Below are positions 1 through 9,245 of a DNA stretch of 40,229 nucleotides, one piece after another (position 1 is the stretch's first letter; every line of letters begins with the position of its first letter). Under the pieces are notes generated by a model. That model searched no databases and had not been told where the DNA came from. It saw nothing but the letters and a program-made list of their open reading frames with translations. The position numbers and the translations under genes are program-made. The stretch spans positions 1-40,229 of the forward strand of contig NZ_ABCK01000037.1 of assembly GCF_000170755.1 (NCBI RefSeq). The letters are read 5' to 3'. The stretch is from Lentisphaera araneosa HTCC2155 (lineage in GTDB: Bacteria; Verrucomicrobiota; Lentisphaeria; Lentisphaerales; Lentisphaeraceae).

Positions 1-1062
1 CCGAGGCTTAGCTGCTTTTTCATAGCCCTTAAATCTAAGCTGAGGCACCTGCCCATTGATGAGTAATTTTAGATCCTTTTTATAAGGAAACAAATGCTCT
101 CCCAACAACTTTGCCGTTTGCTGACCACGAGCATAAATATTGGGTCCGATATCTAAGGATTTGCCCTGCCAAATAGCATTAATTGATGCTGTCTTAGGAT
201 CAATCGCATAAGAAATCTGATCCTTATGATTCACGACGATGGCCCCCGCAGGAAGCTCCGCAATACGCTTGCGACTTATAAGGTAGGAATCATTGGCTTT
301 AACGATCAGGGAACTCGTCTTGGATTTTTGATAGGACTGCGCTGCAAGGGGGATATGCGTCTTGCCATAGAGATCTAAAAGCAAAGTTCCATCTCTGAAA
401 TCTTTGATGTAAAAAACCTCCAGATGATGATTCCCTGCAGTCAACTCCACTGCACCTTGAAAGCGCCCTCCTTTCATTAGCGACAAATCAACTTTTTTCC
501 CATCCACAAAGAGTTCAAAGCCCCTCTTCTGACGGATAACTCCGCGCACCTGATAATTACCCACCAAATCTTTGGGGATGAGAAGCTCCCCTTCAAACTT
601 CATGGCAAATTGATCCACTTCCGGTAGAGTCAAGCTAATGGTGGGTGGAAGAGATTGTCCTTGCTTATCAGCTCTTTTTCCCTTCCAGTCGATACCTGAA
701 TCCATGGTCACATTATGGTAAATCTTATACTCCATAGAGCGTACTCCCTCCTGGCGGGAAAGAACATAATTTGCGAGATCCGCAATTTGCTGCTCATTGT
801 ACAGCGCTCCGAAAGCCACCATGCCTTTTTCTGGAAAGCCCTTTTTTATCGAAGATATTATTTGTTCTCTACTAGCTCCATGAAGCCATTCAAAATCTTT
901 GAGGTTCGGCCCCGCAGCACCTTCTAGCTTCTTGCCATGACAAGCAAAACACACTGTGTCGTATAAGGCTTTGCCTCGAGTTATAGATTCTCCACCATGA
1001 AGCCCTATTGCTAGTGCTATAACAATGATAAAGAACGACTGTTTCTTCATAGAGATATTCAT
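1..1062 (-). CDS. c-type cytochrome with PA14-like region, partial (3' end beyond window)
   Basis: The reverse strand is open from an ATG at 1062 to the window edge: 354 residues without a stop, so the C-terminus is missing. It starts with a hydrophobic signal peptide (about residues 8-24). A class I cytochrome c domain follows, with heme motif CFACH (Cys38, Cys41, His42) and a likely axial Met81 in a KGMVAFG context. Residues from about 110 onward look like the beta-rich PA14/ligand-binding region that often follows cytochromes in PVC bacteria ('FELFVDGKKVD', 'GNHHLEVFYIKDF'). It should be an exported electron-transfer or sugar-oxidising component. A second in-frame ATG at 1050 is an alternative start. 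It lies downstream of, and on the same strand as, the DUF1552 gene, but 149 nt of hairpin-bearing sequence separates them, so it may be transcribed independently. Confidence 0.8.
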   Translation of the reverse strand, partial: MNISMKKQSFFIIVIALAIGLHGGESITRGKALYDTVCFACHGKKLEGAAGPNLKDFEWLHGASREQIISSIKKGFPEKGMVAFGALYNEQQIADLANYVLSRQEGVRSMEYKIYHNVTMDSGIDWKGKRADKQGQSLPPTISLTLPEVDQFAMKFEGELLIPKDLVGNYQVRGVIRQKRGFELFVDGKKVDLSLMKGGRFQGAVELTAGNHHLEVFYIKDFRDGTLLLDLYGKTHIPLAAQSYQKSKTSSLIVKANDSYLISRKRIAELPAGAIVVNHKDQISYAIDPKTASINAIWQGKSLDIGPNIYARGQQTAKLLGEHLFPYKKDLKLLINGQVPQLRFKGYEKAAKPR

Positions 1063-1140
1063 AAAGTCCTAAGTTTTCTTATAGAAGTTATGAAAATTTA
1101 AAACCTTAACATGGCTGGGACAATTACATTAGTAGAATTT

Positions 1141-1171
1141 GCATACTTGATATGCCAAGCTGGTGCTTGGC
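1141..1171. repeat. two adjacent palindromes (REP-like hairpin pair)
   Basis: Two abutting perfect hairpins lie in the gap between the DUF1552 gene and the cytochrome gene. One has arms GCATA/TATGC around a 5-nt loop (1141-1155). The other has 7-bp arms GCCAAGC/GCTTGGC around a TGGT loop (1154-1171). They share two bases. No T-run follows on either strand, so a simple Rho-independent terminator is unlikely. A REP-like dispersed palindrome or an mRNA-processing hairpin fits better. Copy number elsewhere in the genome cannot be seen from here. Confidence 0.55.
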
Positions 1172-1211
1172 GATCCCACAGAAATATTACCGAAGAGGCC
1201 TTACAACTTTT

Positions 1212-2483
1212 TTATGCCAGGAAACAGCTTTCTGTACCAGTGCTATTTCCGAATTTTTTGACATCAATTCCCATTCCCCGGAGTGTACTTAGCCATACAT
1301 TAGAGAGAGGAGTGATTTTGTTTTCAGGAAGGCAATAATGACCGCGCTTCATTCGTCTAAAAGCACCGCCAGCCATAATGTACGGGAAATGTCGAACAGA
1401 ATGTCCTGTGCTCAAATTCGTACCGTAGACGATGAGTGAATTATCAAAGAGGCTACGATCATTGGAATCTTTTATTTCTTTGAATTTTGTCAGCGCGTAA
1501 CTGAGTAAATCCATATTCACTTTGTCTCGTTGAATTGATTTTGCTGTGAGCTCTTGTGAAGCATTATAGTGACTGATCTGGTGAATGTGATTGTCGATCT
1601 CTAAACTATTTAAAACCGCTTGGTTCGGCAGAGTAAAAGAGGCTACGTTGGTTTGACCAGTTTGGAACGCGAGCGCAATCATATCGTAAACTATTTTGAT
1701 ATCTTTGATACCATCCATTTTACCATTTTTGTTGGAATCTTCTTCAAATAAATTACTACTGTACTCAAAGGGTGCCTTAGGTTTGGCAATATCAATCCAC
1801 TGAATTTCCTTGGCAATTTCTTGCTCAATTTGACGAATAGCGGTAAAATATTCCTCTAACTTATCCTTGTCGGATTTAGCAATCTGCTTTGAAAATGAGT
1901 GCGTATTGATTTTAATGGCGTCAAGCACACTACGCTTCTCTTTTATGCGTTGCATGACCTGAGCTTTACTCTCATTCCCGCCGAATAATTTATGATATAA
2001 ATCCGACGACTTTTTAATCCCAGGAATTGGGTCGCCTGTAAAAGCCCAAGACAAGCCATAGCGCCCATGACCATCCTGATAAAGCCCGGAATTGACTACT
2101 AAGTTACTATATCGAGCGTTTCTGCTTAAATAAGTTCCAGCAAGGACATCGCAGGAAACCGATCCTCCAGCTCTCAGAAAGCCGTCACTGCCAGCGTGAG
2201 TACCATTCCAGCCAATATTATTTAATTTACCCACCATACATATATCATTAATGTGTGGTGTGAGTGGCATCATACTCGGAGTTAATCCATTCTCGGCAAA
2301 GCTACCCTCTTGTTCAGGATAGAAATCTTTATTGGTAAAACCATAACCTTGGCCGATAAAAAGCATTTTTTTTGATGAATCAACTTTTCCTTTTGTGACC
2401 GCCTCAAGGCTTGGCAATGCTAAACATGCTGTTGAGGAAAGGATAAAAGATCGACGTGATAAATTTGATTTAAGTACACTCAT
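1212..2483 (-). CDS. DUF1552 family protein, Tat-exported
   Basis: 423 residues. The N-terminus has a twin-arginine signal (S9-R10-R11-S12-F13 followed by a hydrophobic stretch), the usual start of DUF1552 proteins in planctomycetes and Lentisphaerae. The body has family-like segments: 'GVKSF'-type targets are absent, but the GTHAGSDGFLRAG region, the long helical 'DKLEEYFTAIRQIEQ' segment and a C-terminal 'SLIVYGTNLSTGHSVRHFPYIMAGG' block are typical. The biochemical function of DUF1552 is unknown. It is almost always paired with DUF1592/1588/1585 cytochrome proteins, as here: only 8 nt separate it from the upstream FHA-cytochrome gene. The ribosome-binding AGG overlaps that gene's TAG stop, which suggests translational coupling. 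The family call is confident; the role is inferred to be an exported partner of the cytochrome protein. Confidence 0.85.
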   Translation of the reverse strand: MSVLKSNLSRRSFILSSTACLALPSLEAVTKGKVDSSKKMLFIGQGYGFTNKDFYPEQEGSFAENGLTPSMMPLTPHINDICMVGKLNNIGWNGTHAGSDGFLRAGGSVSCDVLAGTYLSRNARYSNLVVNSGLYQDGHGRYGLSWAFTGDPIPGIKKSSDLYHKLFGGNESKAQVMQRIKEKRSVLDAIKINTHSFSKQIAKSDKDKLEEYFTAIRQIEQEIAKEIQWIDIAKPKAPFEYSSNLFEEDSNKNGKMDGIKDIKIVYDMIALAFQTGQTNVASFTLPNQAVLNSLEIDNHIHQISHYNASQELTAKSIQRDKVNMDLLSYALTKFKEIKDSNDRSLFDNSLIVYGTNLSTGHSVRHFPYIMAGGAFRRMKRGHYCLPENKITPLSNVWLSTLRGMGIDVKKFGNSTGTESCFLA

Positions 2484-2491
2484 ATATTTAC

Positions 2492-5400
2492 CTACTTTGT
2501 TCTAAAAATTTTGGAATTAATAACTTCAGCAATCATAGCTTTCATGGGATAATTTTTACGCTTCAAACGGCTGAGGATCATATTGATTTCTCGTTGATCT
2601 ATAAACTCAATTCTTCTACCGATTCCATAGGAAAGCATGTTCTCGAATATCGAGCGCGCAAGATGGTCTTTTTCTTTTAACAAAGCCTGTTTAAAACCTT
2701 TTAGATCTTCAAAAGACGAACGATCATTTATGTAACCCTCTTCAATGAGTTCAGCCGTTTTTACAACTTTCAATTTGCGCCCAGATTTTTGCAAAATTTT
2801 AACTTCATCTCGATGTTTAGCTAGGTAATCAAAACTTTCTAAACCATAACCAAGGGGGTCTATCTTTTCATGACAGGATTTACATTGGGCCACCTCCTTA
2901 TGCATATCTACGAGTTCGCGCACAGTTCGTGGCGTACCATCATCTTTTGTGTCTAACTGCGGGACATTTGGCGGAGGTGGTGGTGCGGGATCGTGGAGAA
3001 ACTTACTTCTAATCACTGTACCCCGTATAGTGGGGGATGTTCTAGGCCCTGAAGTCCCCATCATGAGGAATGCGGCTTGTGTTAAGATTCCACCTCGCTC
3101 ACTACCTTGGGGTAATTCAACGGGTGTAAAACCTTGAAAGCTACCCGCTATTCCGTAGTAATCGGCCATCGTCTGGTCGACGACAGCATATTTTGAATCA
3201 ATTAAGTTATCGACTGCTAAATTTTTATTGATTAAAAAATTGAAAAACTTAAGGGGCTCTTCACGAACTGATTCACTAAACTGACCTTTGAGTTCATTGG
3301 GCATAGCGACTATATCCAAGCGATCGAGTTCTAGCCATTGCTTAAAGAAATCATTCATTGCTAATTCACTTTTAGGAGAAGCTAACATTCGCTCCACTTC
3401 TTTACTAAGACCCAAATTCGAGCGTAAGCCACCTGATTTCGCCGTTTTCAACAGTTCTTTATCTGCAGGCGCACCCCATAAGAAATAAGACATACGAGTC
3501 GCAAGCTCTTCTTGACTGAGGGGCTTTCTTTGCCCCATGTTGTATTCCTTTATATACAAAAATGAAGGAGAGGTCAAAATGCTTGCTAATGGTGGCACAA
3601 TTGCCTCCTTAAAGGACTTACCATTTTCTATATGATTTTCATAAACTTCCATCAAAGAATTCAAAAATGGCGATTCAACTTCCACACCTCTAAAAGCAAG
3701 GCTAGCAAAATCTTTTAAAGCGTCTTTCACATCTCCAGATGAAACTGAACGCGCATGAACGAATTCTCCAAAACTCTCTTCAAAAGGCGAATCTTCCGTT
3801 TCGAGAGGCTTCAATTCAATATAGTCTACGTAGCCCCCCTTTGGAGTATCCATTCTAAAGCCAATTTTATCTTGGAGTAAGCTAGCCGTAAATTCAAAAG
3901 AAGTTTTAAGTCTTTCTTCACCAGTATTAAAATGAACATCAGCTACATAATTATTGTGAATACCGCTTTCAAATTTAAGCGGAATCGATTGCTCTATATT
4001 CCCAAATGAATAAATATTAATTCTATACCTGTAACCTGGCGTTACGCCAGTCTGAAAGAGTACTCTACCACTCGCTGCATGCTTGTGATTATCATCTAAA
4101 ATATAATAGATATCCCGTGGTACGGTGATACGCCCAACTTTTCCGGGGAAGATCTTCATAGTTCTCTTTTTAATTTCTGCATGAGTCATGCCGCGGTAAT
4201 CTTCGATATCCACACCCTTGCTCTTGACACGATTGGCTAAACTATTATTGAGCACCTCTGGATCCACTCGTTGAACTTTATCATAACGGCCCTTCCGTTC
4301 CAAACCTTTGATTGCGTATTTCGCAACTTCTAAACCCGCATTGTAGTACATAAAGTAATGATTAGAAGTGAAAAACTGTTCCTTACCTATTGTGTCTAAA
4401 CCCTCAGGAATATCAGTTGGCAGAGCAGCTGTATCTAAGTCCGCATGAAAAAGATTCTGTATGCTTCCACTATATTCGCGACGGTTAAGGTGACGCATAG
4501 TTATAACCCCACCAGTTGCTGAAAGTTTTTCACGAGCGACCTGCAATCGATCCGTGATAAGCCCAATAACTTCACTCAATTCTTGTTCATTGGCTTGCTT
4601 GACATCTTCAGGCGGCATCTCTCCAGTATTGAGAACATCGAGAATATCCTGCCAGTGATAAATTGAATCATGTGTCGAAAGGGCAAAATCTACGTGATCA
4701 AAACGGAAGTCTCCCTTTTGTTTTTTATCATCGTGACACCTAAAGCAGTACTTCTTAGAAAAATTGTAAATGGCATCTTTTTGCAGCACTGAGAGAGGAA
4801 GGCGTTGATGCGACACATTAATTACTTTTGCGCTCTTCGCAACTCCAGTATCGCTTGATGACAATTCAATATCCAACTCGTCAACTTGAGGCGCATAAGA
4901 CACTAATTCAGGACTTTTAATGACTTCTGGGCTCACTGAAGATAGTTCTTGTTTTTGCTCCATTTCAACTTTTTCAGTTACTTCTTTTTCAAGCTTATTT
5001 GAAGGAGTATTTGATACTACTACTGACGGGATTTTCGACTCATCAATTTCGCTCGAAAGAGCGACACGTTCATCCTGCTGCCCGCTGAAACTTTTAACTC
5101 CCTCTGAAATGGCTGGCCCATAAAAATACCCTATGACGACAAAAGTCCCTAATAAAGTAAGATTGCGTATACTTTTATTACGTTTTTGTTTTTTTCTCTT
5201 TTCTCTAAGTCTACTTCTAATTTCAGCAGCCTTACCATCTGTTTTTTCTCTGGCTTTCTTTCCAAATTGAGGCGTAGTCGCTTTTCTTTCTCCCTCCGCT
5301 TCTTGTGCGCCAATCACAAGTGTATTGAGTGAGACGACCTTTTGAAATTCCGCTAGATCTTTAACTAGCTCTTTTTCAGAGTTTGTGTTCTGAAAAAGTA

Positions 5401-5743
5401 AGTCTTCCAAAGCGGGCTCTTGATAGACAATTTTTTTCGCAGTATCTAACTCAACTTTAAACTCAATGCTGTGAGCTAATTTAACGACATCCCCACTCTT
5501 TAAATTCGCCTGACCATCTACCTTAGCTCCATTGACTTGCACTCCATTAGTGCTGCCCTCATCCTCAATGACCCAGTGGCCATCAATATCTAAAATAAGC
5601 GCATGCTTTCCGGAGATACCCGGAACATCCAAGCGAATCACATTGCCTTTATCACTACCAAGTGTAATTCGCGCTTCCTCACTTTCGCAAACCTGACCTT
5701 TCAGCCCTTCATTTAAAAATGTTATTTTCAACTTTTGCCTCAC
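2492..5743 (-). CDS. FHA domain + planctomycete-type cytochrome (DUF1587/1592/1588/1585) membrane protein
   Basis: 1083 residues. Residues about 1-100 form an FHA phosphothreonine-binding domain: the SGKH segment (S-x-x-H) and EDEGSTNGVQVNG are visible. A basic, charged linker leads to one transmembrane helix at about 194-210. The rest is the planctomycete cytochrome arrangement: CFRCH heme motif (about residue 330) with KGDFRFD, a DUF1587 block starting 'MRHLNRREYSG', the DUF1592 region, a DUF1588 block with GPRTSPTIRG, a second CKSCH motif followed by EKIDPLGYGLE, and a C-terminal DUF1585. Topology predicts FHA in the cytosol and cytochrome outside. The start is GTG at 5743 (an in-frame TGA lies just upstream). 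A TTG at 5731, 6 nt after an AGG, would give a more typical FHA N-terminus (MKITFLNEG) and may be the true start. First gene of an operon with DUF1552. Confidence 0.85.
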   Translation of the reverse strand: MRQKLKITFLNEGLKGQVCESEEARITLGSDKGNVIRLDVPGISGKHALILDIDGHWVIEDEGSTNGVQVNGAKVDGQANLKSGDVVKLAHSIEFKVELDTAKKIVYQEPALEDLLFQNTNSEKELVKDLAEFQKVVSLNTLVIGAQEAEGERKATTPQFGKKAREKTDGKAAEIRSRLREKRKKQKRNKSIRNLTLLGTFVVIGYFYGPAISEGVKSFSGQQDERVALSSEIDESKIPSVVVSNTPSNKLEKEVTEKVEMEQKQELSSVSPEVIKSPELVSYAPQVDELDIELSSSDTGVAKSAKVINVSHQRLPLSVLQKDAIYNFSKKYCFRCHDDKKQKGDFRFDHVDFALSTHDSIYHWQDILDVLNTGEMPPEDVKQANEQELSEVIGLITDRLQVAREKLSATGGVITMRHLNRREYSGSIQNLFHADLDTAALPTDIPEGLDTIGKEQFFTSNHYFMYYNAGLEVAKYAIKGLERKGRYDKVQRVDPEVLNNSLANRVKSKGVDIEDYRGMTHAEIKKRTMKIFPGKVGRITVPRDIYYILDDNHKHAASGRVLFQTGVTPGYRYRINIYSFGNIEQSIPLKFESGIHNNYVADVHFNTGEERLKTSFEFTASLLQDKIGFRMDTPKGGYVDYIELKPLETEDSPFEESFGEFVHARSVSSGDVKDALKDFASLAFRGVEVESPFLNSLMEVYENHIENGKSFKEAIVPPLASILTSPSFLYIKEYNMGQRKPLSQEELATRMSYFLWGAPADKELLKTAKSGGLRSNLGLSKEVERMLASPKSELAMNDFFKQWLELDRLDIVAMPNELKGQFSESVREEPLKFFNFLINKNLAVDNLIDSKYAVVDQTMADYYGIAGSFQGFTPVELPQGSERGGILTQAAFLMMGTSGPRTSPTIRGTVIRSKFLHDPAPPPPPNVPQLDTKDDGTPRTVRELVDMHKEVAQCKSCHEKIDPLGYGLESFDYLAKHRDEVKILQKSGRKLKVVKTAELIEEGYINDRSSFEDLKGFKQALLKEKDHLARSIFENMLSYGIGRRIEFIDQREINMILSRLKRKNYPMKAMIAEVINSKIFRTK

Positions 5744-5776
5744 CAGAATTCATTTAGAGCCACCTGCGGCCATTTT

Positions 5777-5806
5777 CATATAGGATAGAAGTCAAAACTC
5801 AGTCAA
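5777..5806 (-). promoter_or_regulatory. candidate sigma-70 promoter for the FHA-cytochrome operon
   Basis: On the minus strand, TTGACT (5806-5801) is followed after 18 nt by TATATG (5782-5777), giving a leader of roughly 30 nt before the GTG at 5743. The -35 lies in a small tandem repeat, with TTTGACT occurring again 11 nt downstream. Prediction by eye only. Confidence 0.4.
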
Positions 5807-6008
5807 ACTTTAACAGTAAAAATCAAATGAAATGATTTTTATTTGTATTAAAGAAGTCTTCATTCGCTTAGTTTAACACTGAATAGAATATGATTTGGCT
5901 GAAACTTAACCTCTCTCTGTTATGATTAAGAAGCTTTTCGTCATTATATAAAAAGATCTTAACAAAGTCCCTCTTTTTAGAGCTAAAACATAAGCATAAG
6001 GCCCCTTG

Positions 6009-7427
6009 ATGAAGTATTTCATATTCTTTGCCTCATTTATTACTATCCATATACAAAGCGCCACAGAGAAACCTAACTTTCTTTTCATCTTAATTGATGA
6101 TCTAGGTAGACAAGACCTCAACTGTTATGGAAGTAAATTTTACGAAACGCCTCACATTAATCAATTGGCTGAAGAAGGCACCCTCTTTACTGATGCTTAT
6201 TCGGCCAGCCCCGTATGTTCCCCTACACGTGCAAGTATTCAAACAGGTAAATATCCCTCGCGTATCAATTTCACACGTGCCACTCCAACACATAATTTGC
6301 CCTACGAAGAAACAACTCTTGCCGAAGCTCTCCAAGCATTTGGATATAAAACCGCCCATATGGGCAAATGGCATATGCGTCTTTACAAAGAAAAAGGTCA
6401 TAAGCACTTACCTACTGAACATGGTTTTGATATCAATATTGGCGGTCATTCAGCGGGTCAACCCGCTTCATTTTTCTACCCATACAAAGCCAAACATGAT
6501 AAGTATAGAAAAAATGATGTTCCTCACATGGAAGATGGCAAAAAAGGAGATTACCTCACCGATGCCCTCACTGATAAAGCTATCAATTTTATGAAGGATA
6601 ATCAAGATCAACCTTTCTACCTCAACCTATGTTACTACACCGTTCATACGCCAGTGACAGGCAAAAAAGATAAAGTTAAGAAGTATGAAGAAAAACTCAA
6701 AAAGATCAGTGCTAATCAGCAATCTAGCTCAACTCAAGACTATGTAACCTTTGCAAGAGATAAACAAGACAACGCCGAATATGCCGCCATGGTGGAAAGC
6801 ATGGATGAAAATATAGGACGCCTTAATAAATTTCTAAAACAATCTGGACTCGATAAAAATACCGTTGTGATTTTCACTTCAGATAATGGTGGCTTATCAA
6901 CGAACAAAAATCCAAAGGCTGGTCCCACATCGAGCTTTCCTCTTCGCGGTGGGAAAGCCTGGGTCTATGAAGGAGGAATTAGGGTTCCACTTATTATCAA
7001 ATGGCCTGAATCGACTCAAGCTGGATCAGAAATCTCCAGCCCAGTTATAAGTACTGATTTTTACCCTACAATATTATCAATGGCAGACCTAGCACTCAAA
7101 CCCAAACAACACCTAGATGGTCTTGATTTAACAGCCCTACTTAAAGCTGAAACTCAAAACCTGAATCGAGAAGAGCTACACTTTCATTTCCCACATGATC
7201 ATAATGTCAATGGTATGGGCGCCTCTTCTGCAGTTCGTGTAGGTCACTACAAACTCGTAGAACGTTTTTCAAATGGAAAACTCGAACTCTTTAACCTCAA
7301 AAATGATCCCGGCGAAACAAATAACCTCTCAGCTGAGTACCCTGAACTCACCAAAGAACTTCATAAGAAGATGCAAAAATGGAGGATAGAAACACAATCG
7401 ATGATTGCCAAAAGCAAAGAAAACTAA
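6009..7427 (+). CDS. secreted arylsulfatase-family enzyme (formylglycine-dependent, type I)
   Basis: 472 residues from ATG 6009. A TTG at 6006 is in frame, but AAGG at 5998-6001 is better spaced from the ATG. A short signal peptide ends near residue 18 (MKYFIFFASFITIHIQSA). The sulfatase fold is clear: metal ligands in LIDDLG (D30, D31), the C70-S-P-T-R74 signature whose Cys is converted to formylglycine, MGKWH (about 118-122), and TSDNGG (about 290-295) for the calcium site. Family members cleave sulfate esters, in marine PVC bacteria usually from algal polysaccharides; the substrate cannot be read here. It needs a formylglycine-generating enzyme. The FGE-fold protein at 23437 lacks one of the two catalytic cysteines, so the maturase is probably elsewhere. 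The gene is a single unit, divergent from the FHA-cytochrome operon. Confidence 0.92.
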   Translation: MKYFIFFASFITIHIQSATEKPNFLFILIDDLGRQDLNCYGSKFYETPHINQLAEEGTLFTDAYSASPVCSPTRASIQTGKYPSRINFTRATPTHNLPYEETTLAEALQAFGYKTAHMGKWHMRLYKEKGHKHLPTEHGFDINIGGHSAGQPASFFYPYKAKHDKYRKNDVPHMEDGKKGDYLTDALTDKAINFMKDNQDQPFYLNLCYYTVHTPVTGKKDKVKKYEEKLKKISANQQSSSTQDYVTFARDKQDNAEYAAMVESMDENIGRLNKFLKQSGLDKNTVVIFTSDNGGLSTNKNPKAGPTSSFPLRGGKAWVYEGGIRVPLIIKWPESTQAGSEISSPVISTDFYPTILSMADLALKPKQHLDGLDLTALLKAETQNLNREELHFHFPHDHNVNGMGASSAVRVGHYKLVERFSNGKLELFNLKNDPGETNNLSAEYPELTKELHKKMQKWRIETQSMIAKSKEN

Positions 7428-7526
7428 AGCAAGGGTAGCCCAATAATAAGCAAGCGAAAAACTATATCGTCTCATAAATATAAGGGGGCTAAAACAAGTA
7501 GTTGGTCAAATCCCTGTAGATCAATA

Positions 7527-7568
7527 CATATTTTAAAAGCTCGTGCACTTACCTCACTTTAAAATATG
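7527..7568. repeat. AT-rich inverted repeat between convergent genes
   Basis: An 11-bp perfect inverted repeat (CATATTTTAAA at 7527-7537, TTTAAAATATG at 7558-7568) with a 20-nt loop lies in the 214-nt gap between the converging sulfatase and comM genes. It is not GC-rich and lacks a clean T-run, so it is a weak bidirectional terminator candidate at best. The rest of this gap shows nothing else recognisable. Confidence 0.35.
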
Positions 7569-7641
7569 AAACTTACAGATCGTTATAAGTATACTTCATT
7601 AGTTATTTCATTATACCTTCACTAAAAGTATAATATTCCTA

Positions 7642-9183
7642 CTACCACAGCTTGCGGTCGAGGGTGCGGTACTGGATTGCTTCGGCAATGTGTTGGGCTT
7701 GGATAGTTTCGCTAGCTTCCAGGTCGGCGATGGTTCGCGAGACTCGCAAAATACGGTCGTAGGCACGCGCTGAAAGGTCGAGACTATTGATCGCTTGTTC
7801 TAACAAGGCTCGGCTTCCTGAATCCAGTTCGCAGAGTTCTTGAAGTTCTTTAGCATTGAGGCTTGCATTTGTGCGGCTCTCGCCAAAGCGTTGGTACTGC
7901 AGTGCCCTCGCCTTTTCAACGCGCTCTCGGATAGATTCCGAGCTCTCGCCATTGGCTTTATTCATCAATTCCTGCTGACTCAGCGGGTTCACTTCCAAAT
8001 GTAAATCAATACGATCCAAGAGCGGTCCCGAGATCTTATTTCGGTACCTTTGTATCTGCGTGGAGGTGCACCGGCACTCGTGGCTATGACTTCCAAAAAA
8101 GCCACAAGGGCATGGATTCATAGCAGCAAGTAAGGTGAAATCAGCGGGAAAACGACAGGAACCACTCGCTCGAGAGATCTCCACATCACCCGATTCCATG
8201 GGCTGACGAAGTACTTCTAGGGTGCTGCGTTTGTACTCGGGTAACTCATCTAAGAAAAGTACACCATGATGGGCTAAACTGACTTCTCCCGGCCGTGGAT
8301 TAGATGAACCTCCCAGTAGCCCAGGTTCTGAAATGGTATGATGCGGTGAGCGGTAAGGTCTTTCGGTTATTAAGGCCTGCCCTGCTTCGAGAGTACCAGC
8401 AATTGAGTGAATTTGTGTAACTTTCAATGCTTCTTCCAAACTTAGTTTGGGTAGTATGGTCGAAAAAGAACGTGCCATGAGAGTTTTACCACAACCTGGG
8501 GGACCTATCATAATAAGATTATGGCTACCACATGCGGCAATTTCAAGACCACGTCGTAGAGCCGCTTGTCCTTTGATATGTGCAAAATCCACTGCCGAAC
8601 GATGCACACGATGATTAAACAAGGACTCTAAATCAGTATGTGCAGGTAGAAGATTGATTTCGCCCAAGAGGTTTTTGTAGACTTCGAGTAAATTATTAAC
8701 GGGAATCACTTTCACTCCCTCGGCAATCGCTGCTTCTTGAGCATTATCGCGTGCAATATAAATTTCTTTGTATCCGAGTTCTCGTGCGTAAAGCGCCATG
8801 GCAAGGGCTCCTTTTACAGAGCGTATTTGTCCATCTAAACCCAACTCACCAATAAAAACTGTTTGCTGTAATCGCCCACTAGAAAGTGCTTCATCACAGC
8901 TTGCAATAAGCGCTATGGCAATTGGCAGATCTAAAGCTGATCCTGATTTTTTAATCCCTGCAGGTGCTAAGGAAATGGTCGTCGACCCCATGGGGAAATG
9001 AAAGCCGGAAGCATTGATAGCCGAACGCACACGTTCACGACTTTCGCGTACAGTTGTATCTGGTACTCCCACAATAGTGAGAAAATTATCACTTCCTGCC
9101 GCGTCGTTTGTACTGACTTCGACTTCAACTAAAAAGGGTTCAATGCCATTTAAGGCGATTGACCAAGCTTTGGCTAATTTCAT
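7642..9183 (-). CDS. comM: ComM/YifB family Mg-chelatase-like AAA+ ATPase
   Basis: 513 residues, normal full length. An N-terminal Lon-protease-like fold domain ('VEVEVSTNDAAGSDNFLTIVGVPDTTVRESRERV') precedes an AAA+ module with Walker A GPPGCGKT, Walker B VLFLDELPE and the family block NPCPCGFFGSH...CRC, ending with the C-terminal Mg-chelatase-like helical domain. ComM is a hexameric helicase that promotes branch migration during integration of transformed single-stranded DNA; in non-competent bacteria its role is less clear. The start has a good AGGAG 6 nt upstream. It is the last gene of the sigma-proC-ROK-pseudokinase-UDG operon, 62 nt after the UDG-like gene, and shares a DNA-maintenance theme with that neighbour. 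Confidence 0.93.
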   Translation of the reverse strand: MKLAKAWSIALNGIEPFLVEVEVSTNDAAGSDNFLTIVGVPDTTVRESRERVRSAINASGFHFPMGSTTISLAPAGIKKSGSALDLPIAIALIASCDEALSSGRLQQTVFIGELGLDGQIRSVKGALAMALYARELGYKEIYIARDNAQEAAIAEGVKVIPVNNLLEVYKNLLGEINLLPAHTDLESLFNHRVHRSAVDFAHIKGQAALRRGLEIAACGSHNLIMIGPPGCGKTLMARSFSTILPKLSLEEALKVTQIHSIAGTLEAGQALITERPYRSPHHTISEPGLLGGSSNPRPGEVSLAHHGVLFLDELPEYKRSTLEVLRQPMESGDVEISRASGSCRFPADFTLLAAMNPCPCGFFGSHSHECRCTSTQIQRYRNKISGPLLDRIDLHLEVNPLSQQELMNKANGESSESIRERVEKARALQYQRFGESRTNASLNAKELQELCELDSGSRALLEQAINSLDLSARAYDRILRVSRTIADLEASETIQAQHIAEAIQYRTLDRKLW

Positions 9184-9245
9184 TCCATACTCCTCTGAAC
9201 TAATATAGAAGAATATAGCTTATCAAAGTGAGTAATTACTAGTTT

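Noticed and set aside
1111-1338. 75-residue frame on the plus strand
   Set aside because: Runs through the paired palindromes and antisense into the DUF1552 gene; its 'QAGAWRS' stretch is the translation of the palindrome.
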